A DNA stretch of 64,000 nt, from contig NC_092323.1 in NCBI RefSeq assembly GCF_036785885.1, forward strand, positions 10,858,501-10,922,500, written 5' to 3'. The translations under genes were made by a program, and so were the position numbers. Positions 44,654-56,589 of the stretch are shown in pieces. The DNA comes from Coffea arabica. Lineage: Eukaryota; Streptophyta; Magnoliopsida; Gentianales; Rubiaceae. The notes below the pieces were generated by a model. The model saw only the letters and a list, made by a program, of their open reading frames with translations. It did no database searches and was not told the DNA's origin. Numbering within the stretch: position 1 is the stretch's first letter; each line of letters begins with the position of its first letter.

Positions 44654-46270
44654 TATTCTTGCAAATTGAATTTACAAAATATAACCAAGAATTTAGTGAT
44701 CTAAATCCCTATCCGATTCACCAAATTCAGCCAAATTCACAAAATTTACAAAATAAAAATCTCATACATATTCAATCTTTGACAAATATCAAAAGTACCA
44801 ATTTTTTTCTAAAAAATAAAAAAAAAGTTTCCCATACAGTTCTTTTCCTACAATCTGTTCTCTTTTACCAATACTTCGCGAATTTCCAACTTTTAAAGTT
44901 GTCCCCAAAACCAAAACAACAAAAAAATTGCATCCCCTTGAGGAGGAAAAAGCACACAGCGCACATTAGTACGCGTTATCCTTGTATCATAGCTGGTTCC
45001 ACATCTGATCTGGCCCAATGATTTGGACTTTTAGTTTTGAACGAAAATGAACTTGGCATGACTGCAACTGGGTCCTAATCACGGTTGGTTCTATAAAGTT
45101 CTTTTTACTTATGTTTTCCTCTGTTGATGGTTTGGTATTTAGCCGGATTCACCTCAGTATTATAATTCTTCAGGGCTTATAAAAAGTTGGCCATCTTATG
45201 TCTCAAAAACTCCAAAACCAGTATTCCGCACCATATTCTTTATTATTTGGGTCAAGAATTGCGAAAACTTCACCAAAATTTTCCTCAAAAAAAAAATTCC
45301 ATCAAAGTATATACTATTTCCCATGATTAGTAATTTAGTATTACTAATTCCCACATACAATACACACTTCGGGCTCAAACCACAGGATATGATATATTAC
45401 AGAAAAGGCGAAAAATTACCGAGCGATGGTGGTGAAGGAGCTACGGTAAAAGAAAGTGGAGGCTTGAAGTTGGAGTCCGAAAATTACACCAGAGAAGCAG
45501 AGGCATCAGAGATGGTGAAGTCCGGTGGAGGTGCACAAGCTTGTTGGTAGCAGCGGTGGTGGACTATTGGAGGAGCTACGGTTACGCAAAGAGGGAGATA
45601 TTGTTTGGTTGGTTTTTGCTATTTTCCAGATTTGTTGCTTGTTTACTCGGTCAAATGGAAGACTAAAGAGTCAAGACTTGAAGTTCTAAACAAAAAAGGC
45701 CAAAAAAAAAGGGAAGAGAAAAACCGGGTTTAATACAATTATACCGGTTCATCGATCATAGTCGACTGTTGATCGGGTTTTATCGATTTTATTACTCTCG
45801 AGTTTTTAACCTAATTCAGACCGACTGGTCCGATCCGAGTCTGAAAACACTAATTGCCATATTGCCTCTTGTACATAATTTGAGGCGTATCGAAACAGAA
45901 TGGAAAATTCATGGTATGAAGAAAGTGAATTGAATGTGATGAGCAACAATGAGCCAATTATAATTTCAAAAAAAAAAAAAAAAGCTAGACAAATGCACTC
46001 AAAAAAGTACATGTTCATACATTTGTTTTTTCTGAAATGGACTAAAATATTAATAATCAAAAAATTAATTGGGACGCACCCAATTATCTTTATGCTTACA
46101 TGAATAGGAGATATCGGACATTGAAAAGAAAATAAAGCATTTTTTTTTAGTAGATGATATTATGACTATAAAAAAAATTCGAGCACTCTATCCTTCTTTT
46201 ATTTAAAAAAGAGGAAGAATGAATTGTTTTTAGACTTTTCTTAAAGTGTGAATATCATCTTCCTTTTAAT
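44654..46270. other. Intergenic region, no gene recognised
   Basis: A GC-richer patch at 45390-45600 reads open for about 75 codons without any familiar motif. Sequence near 45720-45855 (ACCGGGTT, ACCGGTTC, then GGTCCGATCC and TCTGAAAACACT) resembles one end of the hAT-type element at 37445, suggesting a relic. Confidence 0.35.
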
Positions 46271-46275
46271 CCCTT

Positions 46276-46893
46276 TCTTCCAAAATTGAGAGGTCTGTTT
46301 GGATTTAGGTGTTTTTTCAAATACAATACTATAATAGTATATTTAAAAAGCGCTCCAAAAAGGCACTTAAATACATTTATTAAAAACATAAAGATAATAA
46401 TAATGATAATAAGAAATACTACCACTATCTTTTTTTTTCACCACCACCCTTTCCACTGTCACCACCCTCTCCCCTCTTCCATGGAGCCATTGCCTCTCTT
46501 TCCTCCCTTCCCCTTCCCTTCCTTCCTCCTGCTCTCCCTTTCCTTCCCTTACAAATTGAGCCCGCGACTAGATGAAGGGAAAGGGAGGGGTGGGGGCTTT
46601 TCAGGGGAAGGGGAGAAGAAAGGAGGGGGAAGAGGATGATGGCGGAGAAGAAAGGAAGGGAAGGGAGAAGAAGAGAGGAGGGGGAGGAAAACAAAGGAGA
46701 ACGAGGGGAGAGTTGGTGGTGGTCATTGATGGTATTGAAAAATTAATAAAATTTTTAAAAAATACAGCAATAAAATATTAAATTTTAAAAGTATCCTAAA
46801 ATATATCTACAGTGAAAAAGTTTTTGAATATAATGTTACAATATAAATTTTTAAAAACATCCTAAAAAAATGCTTAATTCATACGAACCTTAC
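46276..46893. repeat. MITE-like element with purine/pyrimidine inverted core
   Basis: Imperfect inverted ends (GGTCTGTTTGGATTTAGGTG against GGTTCGTATGAATTAAGCAT). Inside, a C/T-only-like block (about 46440-46550) is followed by a G/A-only-like block (about 46570-46720) whose outer parts are inverted copies (CACCACCACC...CTCTCCCCTC against GAGGGGAGAGTTGGTGGTGG). It would fold into a long hairpin. Confidence 0.5.
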
Positions 46894-48486
46894 AACTTCC
46901 TATTAGACATCTTTGCAAGGTTGAAGGAAGGTTGACATCTAAGGCCAGGTGTTGTACATTGGGCCCTAACTTTAATAGAGGAGGGCTGTCCCCAAAACAT
47001 CTTTGGTCTGGAACTGGAATGCGTTGTGCCTAATGGGCCGGAGGTCAGGAAAACAGTTTTGTCTCTTCAAATTCATTCTTGTAACTTGTTTCTTTTCTTT
47101 TTCTTTTTCTTTTTGAGGGTTTGTAACTTGTTTCTTCAAATTTTTCTCTGTTGATGTCCCCCTATTACTTCCAAAAGCTAAAGAAAAAATGTGTTGCTAC
47201 ATGCTTTGACTTTTAGGCTGCATCAAATTGGCCACTTCTTTGTTCCTTCCTCCGCCTCCCTCCTTTCTCTTTTCTTTTAGAGACATGATTGAACATATCT
47301 TTGAACCTTGAATAAAGAAACAAATTAGCCGTACATAAAGAAGACAATCACAAATTGTTGAGTACCACATTAACAATAAATACCGGAAAACACAGGTAGG
47401 CCATGATCACTCAATGGACCACTCCACATAGTAACGCTGTGTTAGGTATACAATTAATTGCACAAGTGGGATCTGGTCAATGGCCAATAACTTCCATGAT
47501 TCAGCAAGTTCGTATTGTGATTTATAACCTTGTGTTTTTCTCGAAAGAAAAGTGCCGTGGGATAGTGGAATCTCGATGATTTTATTCACAGATTTTTTTT
47601 TTAATGTTTTTCATAAATATATTTTTTAATAATTTTTTATTTCATATACATTAAACTGCTGCAGTATATTTTTCTATAAAAACTCGTTTTAAAATAGCAA
47701 TTCAAACGCATAATTCTACAGCCCTTCTTATCCAGTTTGGTGGTCAGCAATCAAATTTTGTATCTTTCTTGGTACACCCCAATTTTAAAAGGCCTTTTCT
47801 TTTGTTTATGATGGGTAGCTGTCCTGCTTTCATGGCAATTATCGTTCTACATTTTCAACTGCGAATCTTTGAACCTAATTATTGTACATTGTCAGTGAGG
47901 GGTGTATCGGCGGTGTGTCATGCTCTAATCCAATCCATCTGTTGCCCCCATACAATTATATGAACGACCTTCGCAAAAATAGTAGTGATAAATAATAAAA
48001 TCTGGTAGTAATTTGATTTGATCAAAATGTTTCATTATTCGGACGATTTCATTATTCATTATATATCTTGTATACCTTATTATTTTTGTCTCCAAATTTA
48101 GTAGGTAACACAAACTTTTAACATGGAATTAGCTAGCGAGTGCTGAGTAAGTTTATTTAGATTTTTGAATGTGCGATAAATAACTTTGGTGGACTGGATT
48201 AGTAAAGCCGCATTAGTCGAGTCGAGTCGAGTTGCTTCGTATTTTCCAAAAATTAATGCTCCTCCTTTCGTGATTTTGAATGTAGCACTTTAATCTAAGA
48301 TTATTTGACAACAATTTGTTTCATGAACTGAATTTTTTCCAGGTCCATTTGAATTTGGACAAAAAACGCTTTGCAAACTATTTCTTGTCTCTTCACAGCT
48401 TTAAAGGAACCTTTTTGTTTTTGTTTTTTACAAGCGAAAAGGAATCTTGCTTGAAAAAACAAATCAATATCATCACCGCCAGCTAG
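46894..48486. other. Gene-free intergenic region
   Basis: No coding or RNA gene was recognised. Confidence 0.35.
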
Positions 48487-48823
48487 TTTTTTTTTTTTTT
48501 TTTTCGACACTGTGGGTATCCGGAACCACCCGACTAATCCCACAGCACCCAAAACTTACCGGTTAAGATTGAACCTTGCCCTCACGGGGGTGATCCAGTA
48601 CTAGTTGTGGTCCTGAGTTCGAATCTTATCCTGGATTTGAACCTTCGTGACTCGCTCGAGGTCGCTGCGTGGGGCCGTGGCACACTCCTTCAATTTGGTG
48701 TGCCGGCTCGGATCTTAAGGGTTCGAGTCGGGACATGTTCCGGATTATTTAAAAAAAAAAAAAAAGATTGAACCTCGGTCTATTAGGCAGGAGTTTAACT
48801 TCCTAACCATTAGGTCCACAACT
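48487..48823 (-). mobile_element. tRNA-derived SINE, interrupted by a second SINE
   Basis: On the minus strand: tRNA-like head (GACCTAATGGTTAGGAAG as box A region, GAGGTTCAATC as box B), body with GGGATTAGTCGGG and GGATACCCACAG, and an A-run at the end (T-run 48487-48504 on plus). A 187 bp element sits inside it at 48577-48763. Confidence 0.65.
48577..48763 (+). mobile_element. Inner SINE with 12 bp target duplication
   Basis: Flanked by AAGATTGAACCT (48565-48576 and 48764-48775), both part of the outer SINE. It holds box B-like GAGTTCGAATC and GGGTTCGAGTC and ends in an A-run of about 15. Plus orientation, opposite to its host SINE. Confidence 0.65.
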
Positions 48824-50524
48824 TGTGCTTTCTACATTTACCCTTATTTTCACCTCCAACAAATTGGGTTTTTTTTTTTTTACTTTTTTTGGTAAGTAAC
48901 AAACTTTGAATCCAAAATCTCTTATTTATTATCCTTTTTAATTTATCACTTGACCCAACTCTTCCCCCCTTAACAAACGGAGTTAAATGATGGTGAACGT
49001 GTTTTTTTTTCAAATAAGAGTAACTTCTCTTCTTGACAATAAATGTGTAAGGTAGAGATGATAACCATGATTTACTTTTGAAGTGCAAAAAAATTGACAG
49101 TTCATAGAGCAAAAATCCCATCCATGTCAAAAGCTCAGGGATTCATGTGGTGATAAAAGAAAGAAATAAGTGAAATTGAATTGTATTATTATTATTATTA
49201 TTATTATTTTCCGTTTACACGCTTATAAATTTTAAATACAGTAAAATCAGAAAAAGGAAGCAACCTATGAATAATGGAATAATTTAATTTAGAGATATGG
49301 GTTTGTTTGGATAGGAAAATTTTTTAAATAATATTTTGCATGTATCAGATATTTATTTTTCAACCAATTATTTTTATATTTTTAATTACTTTTTTATTTT
49401 ATATACCTCACGTCACAAAAGTGTTACGATTGTTTTACGTCATTTATCAACGTAAAATCCGTAAGCCCCCACTAGCGTTGTATCTGTAAGGCGTAGATAG
49501 CTGCATTTCCGTTGGCATTATCGGCTCATGGCGCGATGTTTCGTATTGGAAAAGGTTTGCCTATGAAACTTCCTCGTAAGCCAGCGAGCTCAGCGACACC
49601 CATCAAGTAAAATCCGTCACGTCAAAATCTGAAGATTAACCCTATTATGGTACGCGCATACCATATTTATGTGAACTATCAAAAAACTAACAATTAAACA
49701 AGCAGGACGAGTGGAAATTATGACAAAATCAGTAGGTGATGATACGTAATTACTCAAATACAGCGCCATCCCTACGCATCCCCCCCCCCCCCCCCCCCCC
49801 CTCAAAAAAAAGAAAAGAAAAGGGAGGTAAGGAATGTTGTCATACATTTATGGGTATTACTAAAAATGACAAAAGGTGTTGATAGTACTCAAAATCATCA
49901 CTAGTTTCTCCTAATAATAGGGTTGAGTCTGGATACAACAATTCATTTTACTAAACTTATATCACTTGTACAATTCATGAAAAGTATAAAAATGTTAAGA
50001 GTAAATTTTATATACACTATTGCGGTTGGATATACGATACATATATAAAATTTGATTTTTAAATTTAAATTCGAATTATATGTTATGCATCTGATGGTGA
50101 AGGTGTATACACTGTCAATGTGTAGAAGATTAATTCAAATGTTAATAATACTCAAACATGATTAGCTTCTTCAGATGTCATAATTGCATATAACCATTGC
50201 GACAACCTATCGAACTAAGCGGCTAATTTCTTTGTTTATTGCTGAAAAAAAAATTCGCATAAATGTTGACATGACAGTGGTACAAAGCTATGCTTGCTAA
50301 ACCCAGTAGGCAAGGAAAATTTTTTTATTTTTAAATGAGTAAGCCCGGAAGCCAAGCAGCCAAACCTTTCTAAGGGCAGCTAGGCCTCAAACGTACAATC
50401 AGCTGGCTTCCAATACCAAATGGTCAAAGTTAGAAATTTTTGTACTTAATCCAATAGAAAGAGAATAGGCAACTTCACCGTGTAAAACGATGCCTTTAAT
50501 AGCAAGGGCAAGTGTTACAGATTT
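48824..50524. other. Gene-free intergenic region with C-run
   Basis: Contains (TTA)n at about 49186-49208, a run of about 22 C at 49780-49801 and a MITE-like fragment near 49303-49440 (GTTTGTTTGGATA...CACAAAAGTGTTACG). A GC-richer patch at 49470-49610 has no recognisable frame. Confidence 0.35.
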
Positions 50525-50535
50525 CTGTAAGGACT

Positions 50536-50741
50536 TTTTTTTTTTTTTTTTTTTTTTTTCTGACGGAGTGGGTATCCGGGTCAATCCTTACGGGGCCCCG
50601 ACTAATCCCACTCCGGCCCGGAGAGGAGGCCCCACTCCACTCGAGCACGGTGACAAGGGGGCTCGAACCCTGGTTGCCCAGGAAGGTCTGCCATACCCTA
50701 AAGAGGGGGAGCAGACCATTCGAGCTGACCCTTGGGGGGCT
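50536..50741 (-). mobile_element. Full-length tRNA-derived SINE with 11 bp target duplication
   Basis: Flanked by CTGTAAGGACT (50525-50535 and 50742-50752). On the minus strand it begins GAGCCCCCCAAGGGTCAGC, has box B GGTTCGAGCCC, the body block GGGATTAGTCGGG and GGATACCCACTCC, and ends in about 24 A. It shares its 3' half with the SINE at 48487-48823, so they belong to one family. Confidence 0.8.
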
Positions 50742-50752
50742 CTGTAAGGACT

Positions 50753-52360
50753 GGCTCATGCTATTTTGGACATTCCATGTTCTTTTTTTTTCGGCAGAAA
50801 AAAATTTAGGTAGATGCAAGATCAGTCCCTATAGATCGCTTATAGAGATTTTATAGATCAATCATCAATACAATATTTACATTGGCAACAAGATTTGAAT
50901 ATACGATTTTTTATTTTAAAAAAAATGATCGATTCTTATTAATTGAGTCAATTTGTATTAGCAACATTCTCAGTTTATATTCTTGTTTCATAAACACGAA
51001 AACAAATTGTACTGGCAAAAAAAAAAGACAAAAAGAGAAAAGAGAAAGAGTAGCAACGAAAACCAAGGAACCAAAAAAAAAGGCAAAAAATGAAGAAGCG
51101 TCCAAGATATAGGTTCTTATCTTTAAGGATACATCCAGAAAGTGTTTTAGACTTATATTTTTCCCTTTTGCAATTGAATTTTTGACAATAAATTATTCCA
51201 GCTTCTTTATTAGAAGAATAAAATAAGCAAGCAATAAGATACACTAGTACAACCTTTCATTCGAAGAATCAACTCTTGTTGGCAAGAATCACACTAGTAC
51301 AACACTAATTCGTTAGGGGACCGACGGTTTCTTTTTTAGAAAGGTTTGCAGTGGCTGACGGGCCCAACATTTAAAAAAAAAATAAATTTGCTTTGCCTGC
51401 TGATAGGCATAGTTCTGTACGTTCCCTTGTCAAATCAACATTCTTGAGAATATTTTTTTTTGCAATAATTAAAGAAATTAGCCTAACTAAGCATATATTA
51501 CTTGTATAGTTTGAGCTGGACTAATTTGACGTACAAGATTTACAAGTTAATTAAAATATGATCTATTTAATGAGCGCCTAGTAAGCACTTGTAAAAATAG
51601 ATTTTAGGTGTTGATATTATACAAAATAAAGTTAAATAAAAAATTATATAAATGCAAGATAAAATAATAATTATTGGTGTGTGCTTCCAAATGATGATTT
51701 GAATGTCATTTAGTTTTTTTTTTTTTGGAGAGAATGTCATTTAGGATTACTAATGGGTGCCCAAACAATTTCATCAAAGTATGACTAATTTGATAATTTG
51801 ACACACTGCATAGCATGATTTTTAAAAAAAAAATTTTCTAGCATAATTAGAGAAATGAGACCTCATCTTATCTAATTAAACTTATATTACTGGTATAATT
51901 TGAGTTCGACTAATTTGGTATACAAGTTTTTATTGGCGATTTACCTTTTTCTTTATTCATTGGCAACTTCTACACTAATTATATTTCTACTTTTATTTTT
52001 ATTCTAACCTATCTGTGTAAAGAAGGGGCTAATTAGGTCAAAAGAATTAGAGAGAGTGATTAATTGATAGTTGATAAAATTCGAACCTTTCAACTTGTGA
52101 AAACCAACAGGTCGTTGGATTCTCGTCGGATTTGTTAATGTGATACACGAGTTTTGCGGGTGATTCGTGGACGGAACGAAAAGCTAGTGAAATTACGAGC
52201 ATACCAAAGAAAGACGTTAAAATCTCAAGAATACCCCTAGAAAATATCGCAAAGCCACACGTTAAAAAAAAAAAGTGCAAATTGCATATCCCAGCTACGT
52301 TACGGCTCGCATATCCTCATAACTTCCGCCAGCTGATCATGCTCCTGTTCACTTTTCATC
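50753..52360. other. Gene-free intergenic region upstream of the PAO gene
   Basis: AT-rich, with no motif-bearing frames. The last part is the likely PAO promoter. Confidence 0.35.
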
Positions 52361-52363
52361 TTC

Positions 52364-52371
52364 TATAAATA
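52364..52371 (+). promoter_or_regulatory. TATA box of the polyamine oxidase gene
   Basis: TATAAATA about 500 bp before the start codon, followed by a GA-rich leader (GAGAGAGAG at about 52440 and 52490), a common plant 5' UTR pattern. It implies a long leader of about 470 nt. Confidence 0.5.
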
Positions 52372-52870
52372 ACCCCACGCAGGAGTACCCTCCGCGTTCG
52401 CCTAACTGCATCCGGGGAGAAACAGCCTGAGACATTTATAGAGAGAGAGAAGACTAGAGAGGGATAGATATACGGAAATCATTTTAGAGAGAGAAAAGGG
52501 GCAGGGGAAATCGATCTATGCAACCGAAGCAAAACGCATCGGTCGGATCATTGATAGAATTGGACCGTTTTTCCGGCGATTATGAGCTGGTTTGATAAGC
52601 TACGGTGTTCATCTAGTCTTAGCCGGTTTATCGCCGGCCTTATGCTCTTTCTTTTATATCATTCATTCCAATTAATTTCGAATTTCTTGCTTCCTATACA
52701 CCCGTAAACTTTTAGTTTTAAGATTATCTTTTAGATCAGAGAAATTTGTTTTCTGTTGAAATTTGGTTGGTGGCGTTCTCGTGAATTTAGCTCAAGTTCA
52801 TTCGACCGACAAAAAAACAAGAGTTATTGAACTATTTGCCGACTTGTTTCCGTCGTTCACTTGGAATCTC

Positions 52871-55800
52871 ATGGAAGCTACAGATGATGATGATTCTTCT
52901 TCTTTCCCCGGCTATTTGCTGGACGGTTCGTATCTTGGAATTTCATTAATCCAAGTCCTTTTTTTTGTTGAATTCTATTTCTAATTTAATTGTGTTTTTA
53001 TTTGAATGTGAATGTGTGTAATGAGATTCTTGTGAATGATTTCGAGTTTTTTGGTTGATTGTATCTTTGATTAATGCTTGCTTCTGTCTGTTGATGCCAT
53101 GGATTAAGCTGAGAATTATTGAAGACTTTCTTATTTATTTTAATTTCTTTTTGGCATGGGTTTTTCTTCCCTTGCTTCCAAGTTGTTTGCTTGCAATAAG
53201 ACGCTCTTAAAATTTTATATTTAGTTTTCATTTAGCTTTTTATGGTGCTTAAAATTCACGTAGCCACACTTTCTGATTTTTTGTTATGCAATTAGCAGGT
53301 GCTTTTTCCCCCCGAATTGACAGGCGACAAAGTTCACTCCCTTCTGTGATTGTAATTGGTGGGGGTATTTCTGGGATCGCTGCTGCTCGTATCCTACAGA
53401 ATGCATCTTTTAAGGTATTTTCTGGTTGATAAGGTATTGTGTTTCCATGTCAGGTGATGCAATTTTCATGTTTGCTTTTCTCTTGTTAAACTTTCTATAA
53501 TCGTGCAGGTGCTGTTGTTGGAGTCACGCGATAGAATTGGTGGGCGCATACTCACTGACTACTCATTTGGTTGCCCAATTGATATGGGAGCATCGTGGTG
53601 AGCTTATTTTCCAATCTTCTTTTGCAGTGTCTGTTTCAGTGACTCTTTGAACTCTTTGTTTCAAAATAGGTGTTAAATGGCTCGAGTTGACTGTGATTAA
53701 AATATTTCTTGGTAATCCTTTCTCTCCCTCTCTCCGCATCTGTGTGTGTGAGAGAGAGAGAGTGTGTGTGTGTATTTGCCTCTGTCTCTCATTGTCTCTG
53801 CGTTTTTGGGTGCAGGAAAATGGAAAAATAATACTTTTCTAAGACATATGGCTTTTGCATGGAATGTTTTAGTCAGTTGCTGTTTTGTTTTGATACAAAA
53901 ACCTGAAAATACCATAAGTGGATACTTTACTAACTTTGTTATCTAGTGTTCCAGGCTTCATGGTGTTTGCAATGAGAATCCTTTGGCTCCTCTAATTCGC
54001 CGTCTAGGGCTTACTCTTTATCGTACCAGCGGTGACAACTCAGTGCTGTATGATCATGATTTGGAAAGGTAAAATTTTGAGTGCTATACCTTTCTATGTT
54101 AAACAGGCTGAACTCTGCTAAGTTAAGTCATTAATCAACTCAAGCTGGCCATCTTGTTCCTTTCAGTTATGCACTATTTGACATCAAAGGCCATCAAGTT
54201 CCTCAACAGACTGTTATAGAAGTTGGAGAAGTATTTAAGAAAATCCTCAAGGAGGTATGCTCTTTATTTCTGCAGTGTTTCTCCGTAAGCATTTTATTGG
54301 GCCATTCGATGGGTACTGATGCATTTAATTTTTCCCAGACGGATAAAGTGAGGAATGAACACACTGATGACATGTCTGTTTCGCAAGCCATATCAATTGT
54401 GCTGGATAGGCATCCTGAACTGAGGTACAAAAATATGTGGTCCTCTTTCTGTTTCTGGATTCTCAATTCTGAACTGTATTATGTATAAATTTGCTTCATC
54501 TATGTCTAGACAAGAAGGGCTTGCCCACGAAGTGTTGCAATGGTACATATGTAGAATGGAGGCGTGGTTTGCTGCAGATGCGGATATGATATCTCTGAGA
54601 AGCTGGGATGAGGCAAGTTCATGTCTCTCATTGCTTATGCTATTTAACTTTATTTGGTTATGCTAATGGAAATGCAATTGTTGCTATCCCCTTCATCTCC
54701 CTACCGTGTCCTGAGTTTATGGCTCAAAACCTAAAATATGCTAATACAGGAACCAATAGCCAAGTTAGTTTGCTAGAACTATCTTCAGTAGATCATACTT
54801 GTTTTTATATAGTAATGTTACTGTAAAGATTTTTGAGGTTTTTGTCACCCATTAGTATTTACATGGTTCATGGCATCCAATGTGTAGGAGCAAGTTCTTT
54901 CTGGTGGTCATGGTCTTATGGTGCAAGGTTACTATCCACTAGTAAAAGCTATGGCAAAGGACATTGATATACGCTTAAATCACAGGTATGCTGGCAGTTT
55001 TCTGTTGCAAAAGAATTCATTGCCCTCTGGACTGTTTTATTGGTACTAAAAATGTTCCATTATGTATCTTCTTTTGTTAAGCTAGTCATGCTGTTGAATG
55101 TAATTTCAATGTCATTAAACATGTTTTTGACTTTCTGTTGTTGACTTATTTATCCTAGCTGTTAACAACGCAATTGTTTTGGGGGGGGGGACTACATAAA
55201 CGAACAACTGAAGCTTGTGATAATTGTAGTAGTACTCTTTTAACAGTATTTTGCGCGGCATCCACGTTTTATGTGATGTTCCTTTTCTTTTTCATTACAT
55301 CAAGATTGAATTGCTTACCTTATTAATCTGTTCTGAGACATGATCTCAGTTATTAGCTATTCAGTGCCGGAACCTTTGGAACTTTTTAGCAAAACCTTCT
55401 CTTTAAATTATTTACGGTTCTAATAGTTTCTAGCTACTAGAAAATTGCTTTCCTGTAATTCTTTGGAATTTGATTCATTTTTTCTGTTGCAACTATTAGA
55501 GTTAAAAGGATTGCCAATGGATATAACAAGGTGATGGTTACAATTGAAGATGGCAGCAATTTTGTTGCTGATGCTGTAATAGTAACAGTCCCTATTGGGG
55601 TTCTGAAGGCCAACTTAATTGCTTTTGAACCCAAGTTGCCCGAATGGAAACTTGCTGCAATATCAGATCTTGGTGTAGGGAATGAAAATAAGATTGCACT
55701 ACTGTTTGACAAAGTGTTCTGGCCAAATGTGGAGCTACTAGGGATTGCTGCACCTACTTCCTATGCATGTGGCTACTTTTTGAATCTCCATAAAGCAACA

Positions 55801-56589
55801 GGCAATCCCGTCCTTGTTTACATGGCAGCTGGAAGGTTTGCTTTTGACCTTGAGAAGCTTTCAGATGAGGCTGCTGCTGATTTTGTAATGTTGCAGCTGA
55901 AGAGAATGTTTCCTGATGCAACAAAGCCGGTAAGTATTAATTTAGCATATGATTGTTAGCCTTCATTGTGTTTGACATGTTTACCTTTAACTAACTGCTG
56001 ATGAAGATATTAGTTTTCATCAAAATAAGGTGTGGAAAAGAACATCACTTATTTTGCAAGCAATTTATGCTGTTGAAGTATTTAGACAGTCGCATTTAGT
56101 TTTCACTTAGTTATGGATATGTTGTTGCTGGCATATTAATTGGGAAATAGTGTAGCATGTTCTGATTCTTGGGTCTCTAGATGGTATATCATGCCCATCT
56201 TTTTTCCCTTGGATGCATCCAAGAAATCTTAATCCTTGAATTACTAAGAATGTCCGTTGTCCCTTGTCCTACAGGTCAAGTATCTAGTGTCACGCTGGGG
56301 ATCTGATCCAGACTCTCTCGGATGCTACTCTTATGATTTGGTTGGAAACCCAGAGGACATATATGACAAGCTCCGAGCACCAGTGGGCAATATTTACTTC
56401 GGAGGTGAGGCTGTTAGCGTGGATCATCAGGGATCTGTTCATGGTGCCTACTCAGCCGGAGTCATGGCTGCAGAAAATTGTCGCAAACATCTTATGGAGC
56501 GACTTGGAAGCGGGGACAAGATTCAGCTCGTCTCTTGCAGGGAGGAAATTCTTGAAGCAACTGTTCCTCTCCAGATATCAAGAATGTGA
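52871..56589 (+). CDS. Peroxisomal polyamine oxidase (PAO2/3/4 group)
   Basis: Ten exons: 52871-52925, 53299-53414, 53509-53597, 53955-54068, 54167-54254, 54339-54424, 54510-54612, 54888-54985, 55500-55929, 56275-56589. They give 497 residues, matching the group. FAD-binding Rossmann motif [17 protein letters not shown] (about 32-48), [25 protein letters not shown]/substrate blocks [18 protein letters not shown] and [12 protein letters not shown], and the C-terminal FAD motif [20 protein letters not shown]. It ends in SRM, a PTS1 peroxisome signal. Members back-convert spermine to spermidine and putrescine, making H2O2. Intron 7 has a GC donor (GAG|GCAAGT), needed to give [12 protein letters not shown]. 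The start is the first ATG in frame. A (GA)n/(TG)n run lies in intron 3. The gene looks intact. Confidence 0.95.
53749..53774. repeat. (GA)n(TG)n microsatellite in PAO intron 3
   Basis: TGTGAGAGAGAGAGAGTGTGTG inside the intron between exons 3 and 4. Confidence 0.85.

Noticed and set aside
45323-45550. 75-codon frame in a GC-richer patch
   Set aside because: No recognisable domain, promoter or splice context; left as intergenic.
49780-49801. C-run as an i-motif or telomere-like site
   Set aside because: A pure homopolymer with no repeat unit; no telomere motif is present.
52763-52870. N-terminal extension of the PAO protein
   Set aside because: The frame is open but has no ATG before 52871; it begins at a TTG.
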